Source of the DNA: Cyclobacterium salsum
Lineage (GTDB): Bacteria > Bacteroidota > Bacteroidia > Cytophagales > Cyclobacteriaceae
Length of the DNA stretch: 64,000 bases
Assembly (NCBI RefSeq): GCF_010119245.1
Contig: NZ_WNKG01000001.1
Span: forward strand, 496,001 to 560,000
Direction: 5' to 3'
In this document: in pieces, positions 1-9,311 of the stretch
How positions within the stretch are numbered: the first letter of the stretch is position 1
Layout of the letters: every line of letters starts with the position of its first letter
Notes under the pieces: generated by a model
Databases searched by the model: none
What the model was told of the DNA's origin: nothing
What the model saw: the letters and a program-made list of their open reading frames with translations, nothing else
Program-made: the position numbers and the translations under genes

Positions 1-1
1 T

Positions 2-613
2 ATCGCCATTTCAGGAAATATTGGAAGTGGAAAAACCACTTTGGTAAAAAAATTGTCAGGACATTACGGCTGGAAAGCCGAATTTGAATCCGTGGAGGAA
101 AACCCTTATTTGGTCGATTTTTATAAAGACATGCAAAAATGGGCTTTTCACCTGCAGGTCTATTTTTTACACAGCCGTTTCAATCAGGTCAAAAGAATCC
201 AGGAAAGCCAACTTTCAACCATACAGGACCGCACCATTTACGAAGATGCCCATATCTTTGCTGCCAACCTTCATGAGACGGCGTTAATTTCGAACAGGGA
301 CTATAAAAATTACCTGGAGCTGTATCAATCCATGGAAAAATTTATTAGCCCACCGGATTTACTGATTTATTTGAAATCGGATATCCCCAAATTGGTAGAT
401 CAAATCGAAAAACGGGGGAGAAATTACGAACGAAGTATCCAAATAGCATACCTTAAAAGCCTAAATGAGCATTATGATAAATGGATAGCTGGCTACAAAC
501 AGGGGAAACTATTGGTAGTCGATGTCAACAACCTGAATTTCGCTGATAATCGGGACCATTTTTCGGAAATCGTAAGCAGGATCGACCGCGAATTATTTGG
601 GCTGTTTCCCTGA
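2..613 (+). CDS. Deoxynucleoside kinase, 5' end cut off by the window
   Basis: The frame is open from base 2 and starts inside the protein with the P-loop GNIGSGKTT (bases 14-40), so only a few N-terminal residues are missing. About 200 residues follow, close to the usual ~205-aa size of bacterial dNK-family enzymes. Family landmarks are visible: the substrate-site segment VEENPYL, the FLHSRFNQ helix, an EDAHIFA motif corresponding to the ED/ER-S base-binding region, and the lid arginines in KRGRNYER. It should phosphorylate deoxynucleosides in nucleotide salvage; substrate preference cannot be read. The stop codon directly abuts the stop of the convergent gene at 614, leaving no intergenic space. 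Confidence 0.9.
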   Translation: MAISGNIGSGKTTLVKKLSGHYGWKAEFESVEENPYLVDFYKDMQKWAFHLQVYFLHSRFNQVKRIQESQLSTIQDRTIYEDAHIFAANLHETALISNRDYKNYLELYQSMEKFISPPDLLIYLKSDIPKLVDQIEKRGRNYERSIQIAYLKSLNEHYDKWIAGYKQGKLLVVDVNNLNFADNRDHFSEIVSRIDRELFGLFP

Positions 614-1258
614 TCAGTCCATCTTTCTAACCAACCAGCTACCAAGTGCCTGCAAAGTAGCTTCATTTGGTTGTAGTAATAACTTATCTATTCGCTGTAG
701 TCTACCGGCTATCATTAGGTTTTCGTAGGCCGGAATGCGGATAAGCCGATACCCCTGCAACCGGGCGATCAAATCGTATTGTAAATCATTATAGGCATTG
801 AGTTTCCAACCAGGAGATCCATTTCCAGTCAATTCTCCAGGCTCCTCTGCTGCTCCAAAACAGTTGGATGCAAGCGGAGGGCCATTCCATACCCGTTCCT
901 GTAAACCAGAAAGAAGACATTCGCGTTCGTGAGAACGGCACATGCGCAGGTAGCCTGAATGCCAGGAAAACTGAAAGACACGATACAATTCCGACTTCAA
1001 AGTGGTTTGGCGATACCGATTAAAATGGTTCGCATCATCATATATCAATAAATGCTGACCTACTTTGACGGGTACCTTCAATTGACGCAATACCGGATAG
1101 GCTCCCTGCCCCCCAAGTCCCCTATACGACTCATTTAATAGTTCCTGTCCTTTGCCATCCAGAAGAGCCGGTTTTACCGGAACATGAAAATCTACCTCAT
1201 AGTCGTGTTCGATAACTTCCAACGCCTCAATCAAGCGTGCCATTTTTAGTTGATGCAT
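614..1258 (-). CDS. Hypothetical protein, 214 aa
   Basis: I do not recognise this protein. It has no signal peptide or membrane segment, is moderately basic, and contains a glycine-rich stretch (SYRGLGGQGAYP, about residues 44-55) and a Trp/Tyr/Arg-rich middle. It lies 36 bp downstream of a tiny same-strand membrane-protein gene (1295-1441) and may be cotranscribed with it. Its stop codon touches the stop of the deoxynucleoside kinase gene. No catalytic motif was seen, and no function is proposed. Confidence 0.65.
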   Translation of the reverse strand: MHQLKMARLIEALEVIEHDYEVDFHVPVKPALLDGKGQELLNESYRGLGGQGAYPVLRQLKVPVKVGQHLLIYDDANHFNRYRQTTLKSELYRVFQFSWHSGYLRMCRSHERECLLSGLQERVWNGPPLASNCFGAAEEPGELTGNGSPGWKLNAYNDLQYDLIARLQGYRLIRIPAYENLMIAGRLQRIDKLLLQPNEATLQALGSWLVRKMD

Positions 1259-1294
1259 AGATTAAAAGGTAATGAAAATTCCGGTTCTGAAAAA

Positions 1295-1441
1295 TCAGCG
1301 TTGATTATTTTCGATTCTTTCTTTCAAATTTCCTTTTGAACCTGGAAAGGTGGTCTTTGACGACATGTCTATCCCAATCAAGATCATAATAATCATAAAA
1401 ACCAGTCCAAAAATGAGGAATATCCACTTATTTCGATTCAT
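1295..1441 (-). CDS. Small single-pass membrane protein, 48 aa
   Basis: This short frame starts with ATG at 1441-1439 and ends with TGA at 1297-1295. The product begins MNRNKWIFLIFGLVFMIIMI: a short basic N-terminus followed by about 17-20 hydrophobic residues, then a polar tail rich in Lys/Arg/Asn. That is the pattern of a small single-pass inner-membrane protein. It precedes the unknown 214-aa gene on the same strand by 36 bp. Its function is unknown. The clear hydrophobic-core/charged-flank design and sensible codon use argue that it is real, although it is short. Confidence 0.55.
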   Translation of the reverse strand: MNRNKWIFLIFGLVFMIIMILIGIDMSSKTTFPGSKGNLKERIENNQR

Positions 1442-1634
1442 TGACAATCAATTTGATGGGTTATTTTGATAAAACTTCAGATCTACGAAATAGTTCCCAA
1501 GTAAACACAAAATCAGGGAATATTGAGGGCTTTGGTTCGTTTCACGGTTGAACATTAAAAGTTACTTGAAGTGACAAAAAGGAATTTTTTTAAATTTATT
1601 AAAGTTTTATTAAACCAATACATCTATTGAGTGC

Positions 1635-1642
1635 TAATTTTG
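1635..1642 (+). promoter_or_regulatory. Possible Bacteroidota -7 promoter element (TAATTTTG)
   Basis: TAATTTTG matches the Bacteroidota sigma-A -7 consensus TAnnTTTG exactly. It lies about 75 bp upstream of the HPt gene in an AT-rich stretch. No convincing TTTG-type -33 box is seen at the normal spacing, so the call is tentative. Confidence 0.35.
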
Positions 1643-1715
1643 CGTTTACGTAATAGTAGATTATTACAGGCAAACTTATTTATCACCTTTTCTTTACTGC
1701 TAATTCCCCGATTAT

Positions 1716-2060
1716 ATGTACAAACAGATCAAACCGGACATGATCTACCATTATTTTGATCAGGACCTTGACCTGATTTATGAAATAATAGAATTGGTCA
1801 TTGATCTGAATATTCAGGATTTAAAAAACCTGATGCCTTTGTATGATTTGGGAGAGATAACGGCTATCAAGCAAAAATTTCATAAAACCAAGCCTGTATT
1901 TGGATTTTTGGGAGCTACTGAGATCAATCAGCATATTGAAAAAATAGAGGCCGATATCCCCAACCTTTTTCCGCTGTATCATAAGGACCTGTTTCAAAAG
2001 CTTCTTGAACTGGAGGATGATTTACAGTCTTTTTTAAAGAAAATCCATCACCAAAATTAA
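1716..2060 (+). CDS. Stand-alone HPt-domain phosphotransfer protein, 114 aa
   Basis: The protein is all-helical in appearance and short, as expected for a monodomain histidine phosphotransferase. The segment KFHKTKPVFGFLGA (residues 54-67) fits the HPt signature H-x-(L/K)-K-(P/G)-x3-(L/F)-G, making His56 the probable phosphorylated residue. A following helix pair (HIEKIE...) fits the remaining bundle. HPt proteins shuttle phosphate between hybrid sensor kinases and response regulators in the cytoplasm. No kinase or regulator is adjacent, so its partners are encoded elsewhere. A perfect -7-like box lies upstream. Confidence 0.7.
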   Translation: MYKQIKPDMIYHYFDQDLDLIYEIIELVIDLNIQDLKNLMPLYDLGEITAIKQKFHKTKPVFGFLGATEINQHIEKIEADIPNLFPLYHKDLFQKLLELEDDLQSFLKKIHHQN

Positions 2061-2210
2061 GTGGTGAAATAAATTACCGAATTTTCAGATTTTACGGAAG
2101 TTTTTGATAATTTGCTATCGATATCTACCCAAATGGCCGTTTCTATTTCCTATTATCGATAGTCTACCTAGATTTTTACCATCAGCAGATCAAACCACTA
2201 ACAAGTAATT

Positions 2211-3908
2211 ATGAAAATGAAATTTGTAAAACCGGCCGGCTGGCTATTTGCCATTATCCTTGGACTAGGTGTATCCTGCCAACCTAAAGAAAAAGCCGAA
2301 GGACTGTTGTCCTCTAATGCGATGGTTGTTTCGGCCCACTCCCTGGCATCGGATGTGGGAAAGGAAATTTTACAGCAGGGTGGCAATGCGATAGATGCAG
2401 CCATTGCGGTACACATGGCACTGGCAGTAGTTTACCCTCAAGCCGGCAATATTGGCGGCGGGGGATTTATGGTTATTCGTGAGCAGGATGGTGCCTACCA
2501 CTCCCTGGATTATCGGGAAAAAGCTCCCCTGGCAGCCGGAAGAGATATGTACCTGGATGAAGACGGAGAAGCCCTACCCGATAAAAGTAGAAGCGGGCAC
2601 CTGGCCTCTGGAGTACCCGGTACGGTGGACGGCATGGTGAAAGCCCATGAAAAATTAGGCTCCATGGATTGGAGTCAATTGGTAAATCCCGCCATTAAAT
2701 TAGCTGAAGAAGGGTTCGAATTGACCGAGGATGAAGCATCCTATTTTACCCGTGCATCTGAAAACCTAAAAAAGTATTCCACGGTAGATCCCGTCCATTT
2801 TACGGGAAAGGCCTGGAAAGCCGGTGATCTTTTTGTCCAAAGCCAACTGGCCACTACTTTGAAACTCATCCGTGATCAGGGAAGGGAAGGTTTCTACGCT
2901 GGCTCAGTGGCCGATTATATTGTAGCTGAAATGGAAAGAGGCGGTGGAATTATCAGCCTGGAAGACCTGGAAAAATATGAAAGCACCTGGAGGGAACCTT
3001 TGGTAGGTGATTATAAAGATGCGACCATCATTACGATGGGACCTCCCAGTAGCGGGGGCCTAATCCTTCTCCAAATGTTGGGTATATTGGAAAAATACCC
3101 CATTACCAATGAAAACAAAGCCTATGCAGATTACCTTCATTTGAAAACGGAAATGGAAAGAAGAATATTTGCTGATCGGGCGGCCTATATGGGAGATGCG
3201 GATTTTTACCCGGTACCTGTAGCCGAATTATTAGATGGTGAATACCTTTCTCAGCGGTTTGCCAATTTTGATCCTGAAGCGGCCACTCCTTCTGATGTAA
3301 TCATGGAAGGTAAAATTTTGTCCATGAGTGAGGAGACCACTCATTTTTCTATCGTGGATGGGCAGGGCAACGCCGTTTCCTGTACCACCACGCTGAATGG
3401 AGGAATGGGATCTAAGGTCCTGGTAGACGGGGCAGGATTTATACTCAACAACGAAATGGATGACTTTTCCATCAAACCTGGATTTCCCAATATGTTTGGT
3501 GTACTAGGTGGAGAAGCCAATAAAATAGAACCCGAAAAGCGAATGCTGAGCTCTATGACACCTACTATATTGGAGAAAAATGGGGAGTTATTTATGGTAG
3601 TAGGTACTCCGGGTGGATCTACCATTCCCACTTCTGTTTTTCAGGCCATCGTCAATGTTATGGATTTTGGTATGAACATGCAGGAAGCTGTAAATGAAAA
3701 ACGATTTCACAGTCAATGGAAACCCGATGTGATATCCTATGAAAAGGGCTTTGAAGGAGACGAAGTTCTGGAATTATTGCAAGCCAAAGGACATGAACTC
3801 AATGAACGAGGTGGCATCGGAAGGGTGGACGCTATTTTAGTAAGAGAAGATGGTAAACTTGAAGGTGCAGCTGATCCAAGAGGGATGGATTCCGCTTCAG
3901 GCTTTTAA
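2211..3908 (+). CDS. ggt: Gamma-glutamyltransferase, lipoprotein type
   Basis: This is a 565-aa member of the Ntn-hydrolase gamma-glutamyltransferase family, which cleaves or transfers the gamma-glutamyl group of glutathione and related peptides. An N-terminal signal with lipobox LGVSC (Cys23) predicts an envelope lipoprotein. The proenzyme is normally autocleaved before a threonine: TTHFSIVD at 376-383 matches the E. coli small-subunit start, so Thr376 is the likely nucleophile. Later family motifs are present: NNEMDDF, LSSMTPT and GTPGGSTIP, the last covering the glycine-rich oxyanion/substrate loop. Gene length is normal. It is flanked by an HPt gene upstream and a convergent GH13 gene downstream. 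Confidence 0.93.
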   Translation: MKMKFVKPAGWLFAIILGLGVSCQPKEKAEGLLSSNAMVVSAHSLASDVGKEILQQGGNAIDAAIAVHMALAVVYPQAGNIGGGGFMVIREQDGAYHSLDYREKAPLAAGRDMYLDEDGEALPDKSRSGHLASGVPGTVDGMVKAHEKLGSMDWSQLVNPAIKLAEEGFELTEDEASYFTRASENLKKYSTVDPVHFTGKAWKAGDLFVQSQLATTLKLIRDQGREGFYAGSVADYIVAEMERGGGIISLEDLEKYESTWREPLVGDYKDATIITMGPPSSGGLILLQMLGILEKYPITNENKAYADYLHLKTEMERRIFADRAAYMGDADFYPVPVAELLDGEYLSQRFANFDPEAATPSDVIMEGKILSMSEETTHFSIVDGQGNAVSCTTTLNGGMGSKVLVDGAGFILNNEMDDFSIKPGFPNMFGVLGGEANKIEPEKRMLSSMTPTILEKNGELFMVVGTPGGSTIPTSVFQAIVNVMDFGMNMQEAVNEKRFHSQWKPDVISYEKGFEGDEVLELLQAKGHELNERGGIGRVDAILVREDGKLEGAADPRGMDSASGF

Positions 3909-4122
3909 TAAAAAGACAAGGGTAGGCAGGAATATCAAGAATATTACCATCTACAATAATATCAAAATAGCAGGTACTACCATTAGGGATTACATCAAAA
4001 AAGAGAAAATCGAAAGGATAATCCACTTTTCAGGATCGGCGCCCACAATTTGAAAAATAACCAAAAAGCGGCATCAAAAAATAAACTTAGAGAACCTTCT
4101 TCTTTCTTATTGAGGTCAATTT

Positions 4123-5913
4123 TTACCTGGCCAGAATAATTCCACCATACGAGGGGATATCGACCAGAATCGAAAATGGTTTGCTGTCAAAACCTTCCTG
4201 TTCCTTCACTACTACTAAATCTACTTCCGAAAAATCCTCATCGTAGCCTTTCCAACCACTGTTAAAAATCACCTGCCAATCGCCAGACGCCTCCATGCCA
4301 ATGCGATAACCTCGAATCAATTCGTGGGAAAAGTTTAAAATAGAAATTACAGGTTGATCTGGTATAGCTGAATGAACCCGGGCATAAACGAGCACCAGGT
4401 TGTCTTCGTTATAATGAAGGATTTTAGTGCCAGAACCGGTAAGCCCCTTGGACCTGCCATTTTCGGCTTTTCGAAGGCGTATCAGGTCTCGATACATTTT
4501 GTTAATGCCATTAAAATTTTTCGTCATTTCCCAGTCAAGGGGCGTAACATCATCAAATTTGCCAAAGGATAAAAATTCCTGACCTTGAAAAATTATGGGT
4601 ATTCCCGGAGCTGTGAACAGGGTAATTGCACCCAAGGTAGATTTTTTCTTGGCAAATTCACCATCTGCCTCCCCTGCCTGAATTTCCTCCGGTAACCTGG
4701 AAGCACCATTGGCAACTTGATCATGTGATTCCGTAAATATGATCCTCTGAAATACATCATTATTAAATGTTTCAAATACGGAATCCACCACTGATTGAAG
4801 GTTTCTTTGCTCATCGCTCCTTTCGGTCAATACATTTCTGAGGGAGTGCACAAAACCTATCCCCCACTGACTGTGAAATCCAAGACCATTTGAATTGAGA
4901 GGAGCCGTTACGACCGGATCTGCCTTTAGATCTTCTGCAATGAGAATCTTCTGAGGAAATTTTTCTCTTAGTTCAGTATTTAGATCCCTTAAGAAATTAA
5001 AACCTTCCTCAAGTAAAACGTTCTCTGTATTTTCATATCCGTTTATCAGCCTGATGATGGCCGTAGCATCAAAACGCAGTCCGTCACATTGGTAAGCTTC
5101 CAACCACATCATGGCATTGTCTCTAAGGAAAACCCGAACTTCTTTCCTTCCATAGTCAGGCCTGTTTTCACCCCAGGGAGTTTTTGCCCTATAATCATTA
5201 TAAAAATATATTCCACCCAAGCCATTTTCTTCCCACCCATCAAATTGCCACAAATCTGTCTCCGATGGTCCGAAATGGTTGTAAACGACATCCATGATTA
5301 CCGCGATTCCTCTGATATGCGCTTCAAATATAAAATGTTTAAGTCCTTCCGGCCCACCATATGAGGTTTCAACAGCAAAAGGTTGTGAAGGATTATAGCC
5401 CCAGGAGTTGTCTCCAGGAAACTCCATAATAGGCATGAGTTCAATGGCATTGATTCCCAGGTCTTTCAAATAATCCAATTTTTCTACCGCCGTATAAAAA
5501 TTGCCAACTTGTCCATTTTCTACACCATTTCTGTTAAAAGTTCCTACATGCATTTCATAAATTACCAGCACATTAAATGAGCAAGTATGGAATTCATGAT
5601 CTTCCCAATCTTTATACAGATCGATGATGATCCCATTTCCATTGCTATGGTTCATTTTTTTGGCATAGGGATCATTTCGGTAAAATATTTTCTCCCCATT
5701 GGTTATAACGTATTTATATTCGTCTCCCTCTTGCGCGTTCTCCACATGGACAGCCCAATAACCGTCACCTTCCTGGTTAAGCATAAGCGAAGTATCATCC
5801 CAGTCGTTAAAGGACCCCATGAGGCAAACTTTGTTTGCGTTTGGAGCCCATACCCGGAAAGTGACTCCGTCAGGTCCGACAATAGCGCCCATCCCATTAA
5901 GGACTTTTACCAT
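4123..5913 (-). CDS. GH13 alpha-glucan enzyme with CBM48 (branching-enzyme/trehalohydrolase type)
   Basis: The chosen start (ATG at 5913) gives 596 aa beginning directly at the CBM48-like beta domain (VTFRVWAPNANKV, residues 17-29). An upstream ATG at 6072 would add 53 residues that look like translated non-coding sequence. The GH13 barrel shows region I DVVYNHFGP (208-216), region II GLRFDAT (278-284, nucleophile Asp282), region III IAED (acid/base Glu327) and region IV ESHDQ (395-399). The set resembles branching enzymes and maltooligosyltrehalose trehalohydrolases; the exact reaction cannot be fixed from sequence. There is no signal peptide, so it is cytoplasmic and likely acts in storage-glucan metabolism. 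No other glycogen gene is adjacent. Confidence 0.85.
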   Translation of the reverse strand: MVKVLNGMGAIVGPDGVTFRVWAPNANKVCLMGSFNDWDDTSLMLNQEGDGYWAVHVENAQEGDEYKYVITNGEKIFYRNDPYAKKMNHSNGNGIIIDLYKDWEDHEFHTCSFNVLVIYEMHVGTFNRNGVENGQVGNFYTAVEKLDYLKDLGINAIELMPIMEFPGDNSWGYNPSQPFAVETSYGGPEGLKHFIFEAHIRGIAVIMDVVYNHFGPSETDLWQFDGWEENGLGGIYFYNDYRAKTPWGENRPDYGRKEVRVFLRDNAMMWLEAYQCDGLRFDATAIIRLINGYENTENVLLEEGFNFLRDLNTELREKFPQKILIAEDLKADPVVTAPLNSNGLGFHSQWGIGFVHSLRNVLTERSDEQRNLQSVVDSVFETFNNDVFQRIIFTESHDQVANGASRLPEEIQAGEADGEFAKKKSTLGAITLFTAPGIPIIFQGQEFLSFGKFDDVTPLDWEMTKNFNGINKMYRDLIRLRKAENGRSKGLTGSGTKILHYNEDNLVLVYARVHSAIPDQPVISILNFSHELIRGYRIGMEASGDWQVIFNSGWKGYDEDFSEVDLVVVKEQEGFDSKPFSILVDIPSYGGIILAR

Positions 5914-6240
5914 ATTTAATAGTTGATTTTCCAGAAAAATAGGAATAAAAAATATATTCGCAATAGCTGGAATTAAAAATTTGATAAAAAACGGTGTAAT
6001 AGATTTATATTGAATGATTATTTTATGGGAAGCATTGGTTAGCCGTCTAATCGCTGAACTGCTAAGGGACAAGAACGATTAAACAATTAACCCTTTAACC
6101 AATTTTGAATCCTCAAAAACGGACCTTCCAAATCCACTCTATATTTGAATCGAAAACAACACGAATAACCAAAAAAATCAATCGCCCTACCAACAAGACC
6201 TGATTAATCACTAAATTTCGGATCTATTGGAAATCAACGT

Positions 6241-7983
6241 ATGAAAAAACCCGCAGGTAATGTCAGTTTAAAAAACGTATTCAAAACCATTATTTGGCCG
6301 AGAAGAAAGTTCGTTTTTATAGGCTTAGTACTAATCGTTATCAGCAGACTCTCTGGGCTGGTGTTGCCCTATGCTAGTAAATACCTGGTAGATGAGGTTA
6401 TTCCTTCAAATAATTTTGACTTGTTAAAATGGTTGATTTTGGCGGTTACGATCGCCGTAACCCTTCAGGCAGTCACCTCGTACGGACTTACGCAGATACT
6501 GAGTGTGGAGGCTCAGAATTTGATTGCCAAATTGCGTACCCAGGTGCAGGCGCATATCATCCGCCTTCCCATCCGCTTTTTTGACAATGCCAAAACCGGG
6601 GAACTCGTCTCCCGGGTAATGACCGATGTGGAAGGAGTTCGAAATCTGGTTGGCACCGGTCTGGCACAGATGGTTGGTGGGATTTTAACCTCTGTGATCA
6701 GCCTGGTATTACTGATTTACATTAGTCCAAAAATGACGCTATACGTACTCGTCCCGGTTATTATTTTTGGCGTCATCTCTCTTAAAGCTTTTGGTAAGAT
6801 TCGCCCTATTTTTAGGGAACGGGGAAAAATAAATGCGGAAGTTACAGGAAGGTTGACCGAAACCCTGGGAGGCATCCGTGTCATCAAAGGCTTTAATGCA
6901 GAAAAGCAGGAAACCGCCATTTTCGAGGCAGGGGTTCACCGGCTTTTCCTAAATGTCAAAAGCAGCCTTACGGCTACCAGTGTGGTCACCAGTTCTGCTA
7001 CCTTTCTATTGGGGCTGGCGTCTGCCGGAATTATGGGGATTGGCGGGTATATGATCATGGAAGATCAACTTACTTTCGGCGATTTTTTGGCGTTCACGTT
7101 ACTGCTGGGTTTTATGATTGCGCCCATTTTACAAATGAGTAACATCGGCAGCCAGCTAACGGAAGCCTTTGCCGGACTAGACCGCACCGAGGAACTGATG
7201 AATTTACCGCTAGAGGCTGATCCCATAAACCGAACCATTTCTCTAGAAAACATTCAGGGAAAGGTCGTATTTCAGGATGTACATTTTGGTTATGAGCCTG
7301 GAAATGAAGTCATAAAGGGCATTACATTCCAAGCAGCTCCCGGGTCGGTTACCGCGTTAGTAGGCAGTTCCGGGTCCGGAAAAACGACGATTTCCGGATT
7401 ATTGGCTTCTTTTCTGGTACCCACTGAAGGACTTGTAACCATAGACGGGCAGGATCTCAGCAAGGTAGCGTTGGATTCATTCCGTAGTCAGTTAGGGGTG
7501 GTGTTGCAGGATGATTTTTTATTTGAAGGAACGATTCGGGAAAACATTCGTTTCCCACGACCCGATGCCTCGGAAGAAGCCTTCCAGGATGCGGTTTCAT
7601 CGGCCTATGTGAATCAATTTACCGATCAATTTGAAAAAGGCCTGGACACCATTATTGGGGAGCGGGGCGTTAAACTTTCCGGTGGGCAGCGGCAGCGGTT
7701 GGCCATTGCCCGCGCAATTTTGGCGGATCCCAGGATTTTGATTTTGGATGAAGCTACCAGTAACCTGGATGCAGAAAGTGAAAATTACATCCAATCCAGT
7801 CTGAAGCGCTTGATGAAAGGAAGAACCACCTTCGTGATTGCCCACCGCTTAAGTACGATCCGCCAAGCAGATCAGATTTTGGTCATTGAAAAAGGTAAAA
7901 TTGTGGAAAGGGGCAAACACGAAGAATTAATTGCATCACAAGGCAGGTACTTCGACCTGTACACCTTTCAGGCCAGAATTTAA
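6241..7983 (+). CDS. ABC exporter, fused permease-ATPase (MsbA-like)
   Basis: A 580-aa half-transporter with six predicted membrane helices in residues 20-310 and a C-terminal ATPase. ATPase motifs are complete: Walker A GSSGSGKTT (375-383), Q-loop VLQDD (421-425), signature LSGGQ (479-483), Walker B ILILDEA (499-505) and the H-loop histidine in IAHRLST. The elbow-like RFFDNAKTGELVSRVMTDVE segment is typical of lipid/multidrug exporters of the MsbA/LmrA group. It should function as a homodimer in the inner membrane; the substrate is not deducible. It stands alone, with a divergent GH13 gene upstream and a convergent oxidoreductase gene downstream. Confidence 0.92.
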   Translation: MKKPAGNVSLKNVFKTIIWPRRKFVFIGLVLIVISRLSGLVLPYASKYLVDEVIPSNNFDLLKWLILAVTIAVTLQAVTSYGLTQILSVEAQNLIAKLRTQVQAHIIRLPIRFFDNAKTGELVSRVMTDVEGVRNLVGTGLAQMVGGILTSVISLVLLIYISPKMTLYVLVPVIIFGVISLKAFGKIRPIFRERGKINAEVTGRLTETLGGIRVIKGFNAEKQETAIFEAGVHRLFLNVKSSLTATSVVTSSATFLLGLASAGIMGIGGYMIMEDQLTFGDFLAFTLLLGFMIAPILQMSNIGSQLTEAFAGLDRTEELMNLPLEADPINRTISLENIQGKVVFQDVHFGYEPGNEVIKGITFQAAPGSVTALVGSSGSGKTTISGLLASFLVPTEGLVTIDGQDLSKVALDSFRSQLGVVLQDDFLFEGTIRENIRFPRPDASEEAFQDAVSSAYVNQFTDQFEKGLDTIIGERGVKLSGGQRQRLAIARAILADPRILILDEATSNLDAESENYIQSSLKRLMKGRTTFVIAHRLSTIRQADQILVIEKGKIVERGKHEELIASQGRYFDLYTFQARI

Positions 7984-8050
7984 TCTCCCATTTGCCTTAA
8001 GCCTGCCCTTTCAGATCCAGCACGGTGATGGTAATACTGAACTTGGGGTT

Positions 8051-9280
8051 TTAATCTCCAGCGATAACCGCCTCTGCTGCTGACCTACCAGAGGTCATGG
8101 CAGCATTAATGGAGCCATTCAGCATATAATCCCCTGCCAGGTGAACATGGTCGTACAATTTGGTATGCTGATACGGTATCCAGTTTTTTGAATCTTTAAT
8201 CTGCGGCAAAGCCCTTGAAATCGTGTAGGTTTTTACATGTTTGAAATAGCTGGCTTTGATTCCCGAAAGTACCTGTAATTCCAATGCGACTACCTCTTCC
8301 AGGTTTTCCAATTCTTCCACATTTTTGACTACAGAAACGGATAACAAAGCCCGACCATCCTTGGCATAGGACTGACTTACATCTGTCATAAAGGTCAGGT
8401 TATTAATCAGGAATTTTTCATCTGTTACCAGTCCAATCATGGGTTTGCCGATAAAGGACTTCTGCAATGTGAAATACAGGTTGGTTACCTGATGAAATTG
8501 GGCTTCACCCTGACCTGTCAATTCATTAGGTGTCGTGGTAAGGATAATATCATCGGCAGTAATGGTATTTCCATCGGCCAACTCGATCTGATTTTTCTTT
8601 AATCCGGTCACCCTCGTATTGAACCGAATCTGGGTATGTTCAAGACTGTCAAAGAGTTGCTGCGCAATTTGTCCCATCCCCAAGGCAGGAACACTGGCAT
8701 GCCCTTCTGCAAACATTTTAAACACAAATTCAAACATACGTGAGGAAGTAGCCAGGGATGTTTCCAGAAAGATTCCCTTAAAGAAGGGAGCAAAGAAGTT
8801 TTCAATGATCTTTTTTGAAAATCCGAATTTGGTTAAATATTCAAGCGTACTGCTTTGCGGGGAGGAAAAAATGGCTTCAATTTGCTTCTCTTTCAGATGC
8901 TTGATTAGGGAAAACAATTTCACTTTATCCCATAAGGTTCCTACCCTGGAGAATGCCATCGAAACACCCTTAAGCGGGTTTCTCAATGGATCATGAATAA
9001 CAAAAGTAGCATCCGGTTTGAAAATGATGGCTCCGGGTTTAAACTTTTTTAAACTCAGCTTTTCCAAATCCAGGTACCGATGGATTTCAGGATAGGCAGT
9101 AAGCAAAACCTGAAAACCCTGGTCTAGCAAATAGCCGTCCACTTCATCTGTTTTGATCCTTCCACCTATTCGGTCCCCTGCTTCCAGGATGACCGGATAG
9201 TAACCCGCTCTTTCAAGTTCAATGGCCGCTACCAATCCAGAGATTCCAGCTCCTATAATGTAGATGCTTTTGTCATTCAT
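8051..9280 (-). CDS. FAD-dependent amine oxidase/desaturase-like oxidoreductase
   Basis: The 409-aa protein starts with a Rossmann dinucleotide-binding motif, GAGISG (residues 10-15), an acidic residue ending the second strand (Glu33) and the GG-R motif (39-41). This is the pattern of the amine oxidase/protoporphyrinogen oxidase/phytoene desaturase superfamily. A C-terminal segment, LAGDYMLNGSINAAMTSGRSA split over about residues 380-402, is the second FAD-contacting motif of the same family. Substrate is unknown. It is cytosolic and located 31 bp downstream of the DEAD-box helicase gene on the same strand, so the two may be cotranscribed. Confidence 0.85.
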   Translation of the reverse strand: MNDKSIYIIGAGISGLVAAIELERAGYYPVILEAGDRIGGRIKTDEVDGYLLDQGFQVLLTAYPEIHRYLDLEKLSLKKFKPGAIIFKPDATFVIHDPLRNPLKGVSMAFSRVGTLWDKVKLFSLIKHLKEKQIEAIFSSPQSSTLEYLTKFGFSKKIIENFFAPFFKGIFLETSLATSSRMFEFVFKMFAEGHASVPALGMGQIAQQLFDSLEHTQIRFNTRVTGLKKNQIELADGNTITADDIILTTTPNELTGQGEAQFHQVTNLYFTLQKSFIGKPMIGLVTDEKFLINNLTFMTDVSQSYAKDGRALLSVSVVKNVEELENLEEVVALELQVLSGIKASYFKHVKTYTISRALPQIKDSKNWIPYQHTKLYDHVHLAGDYMLNGSINAAMTSGRSAAEAVIAGD

Positions 9281-9311
9281 GGGTAGTTGTATTTAGTACA
9301 AGGGATTCTCT

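Noticed and set aside
5914-6072. 53-residue N-terminal extension of the GH13 gene
   Set aside because: The extension is low-complexity hydrophobic sequence that breaks the normal CBM48 start; the ATG at 5913 fits the family.
8003-8050. In-frame stretch after the FAD oxidoreductase stop that could read as a 16-residue tail
   Set aside because: Too short to support; it probably reflects chance openness of the frame rather than a recoded stop.
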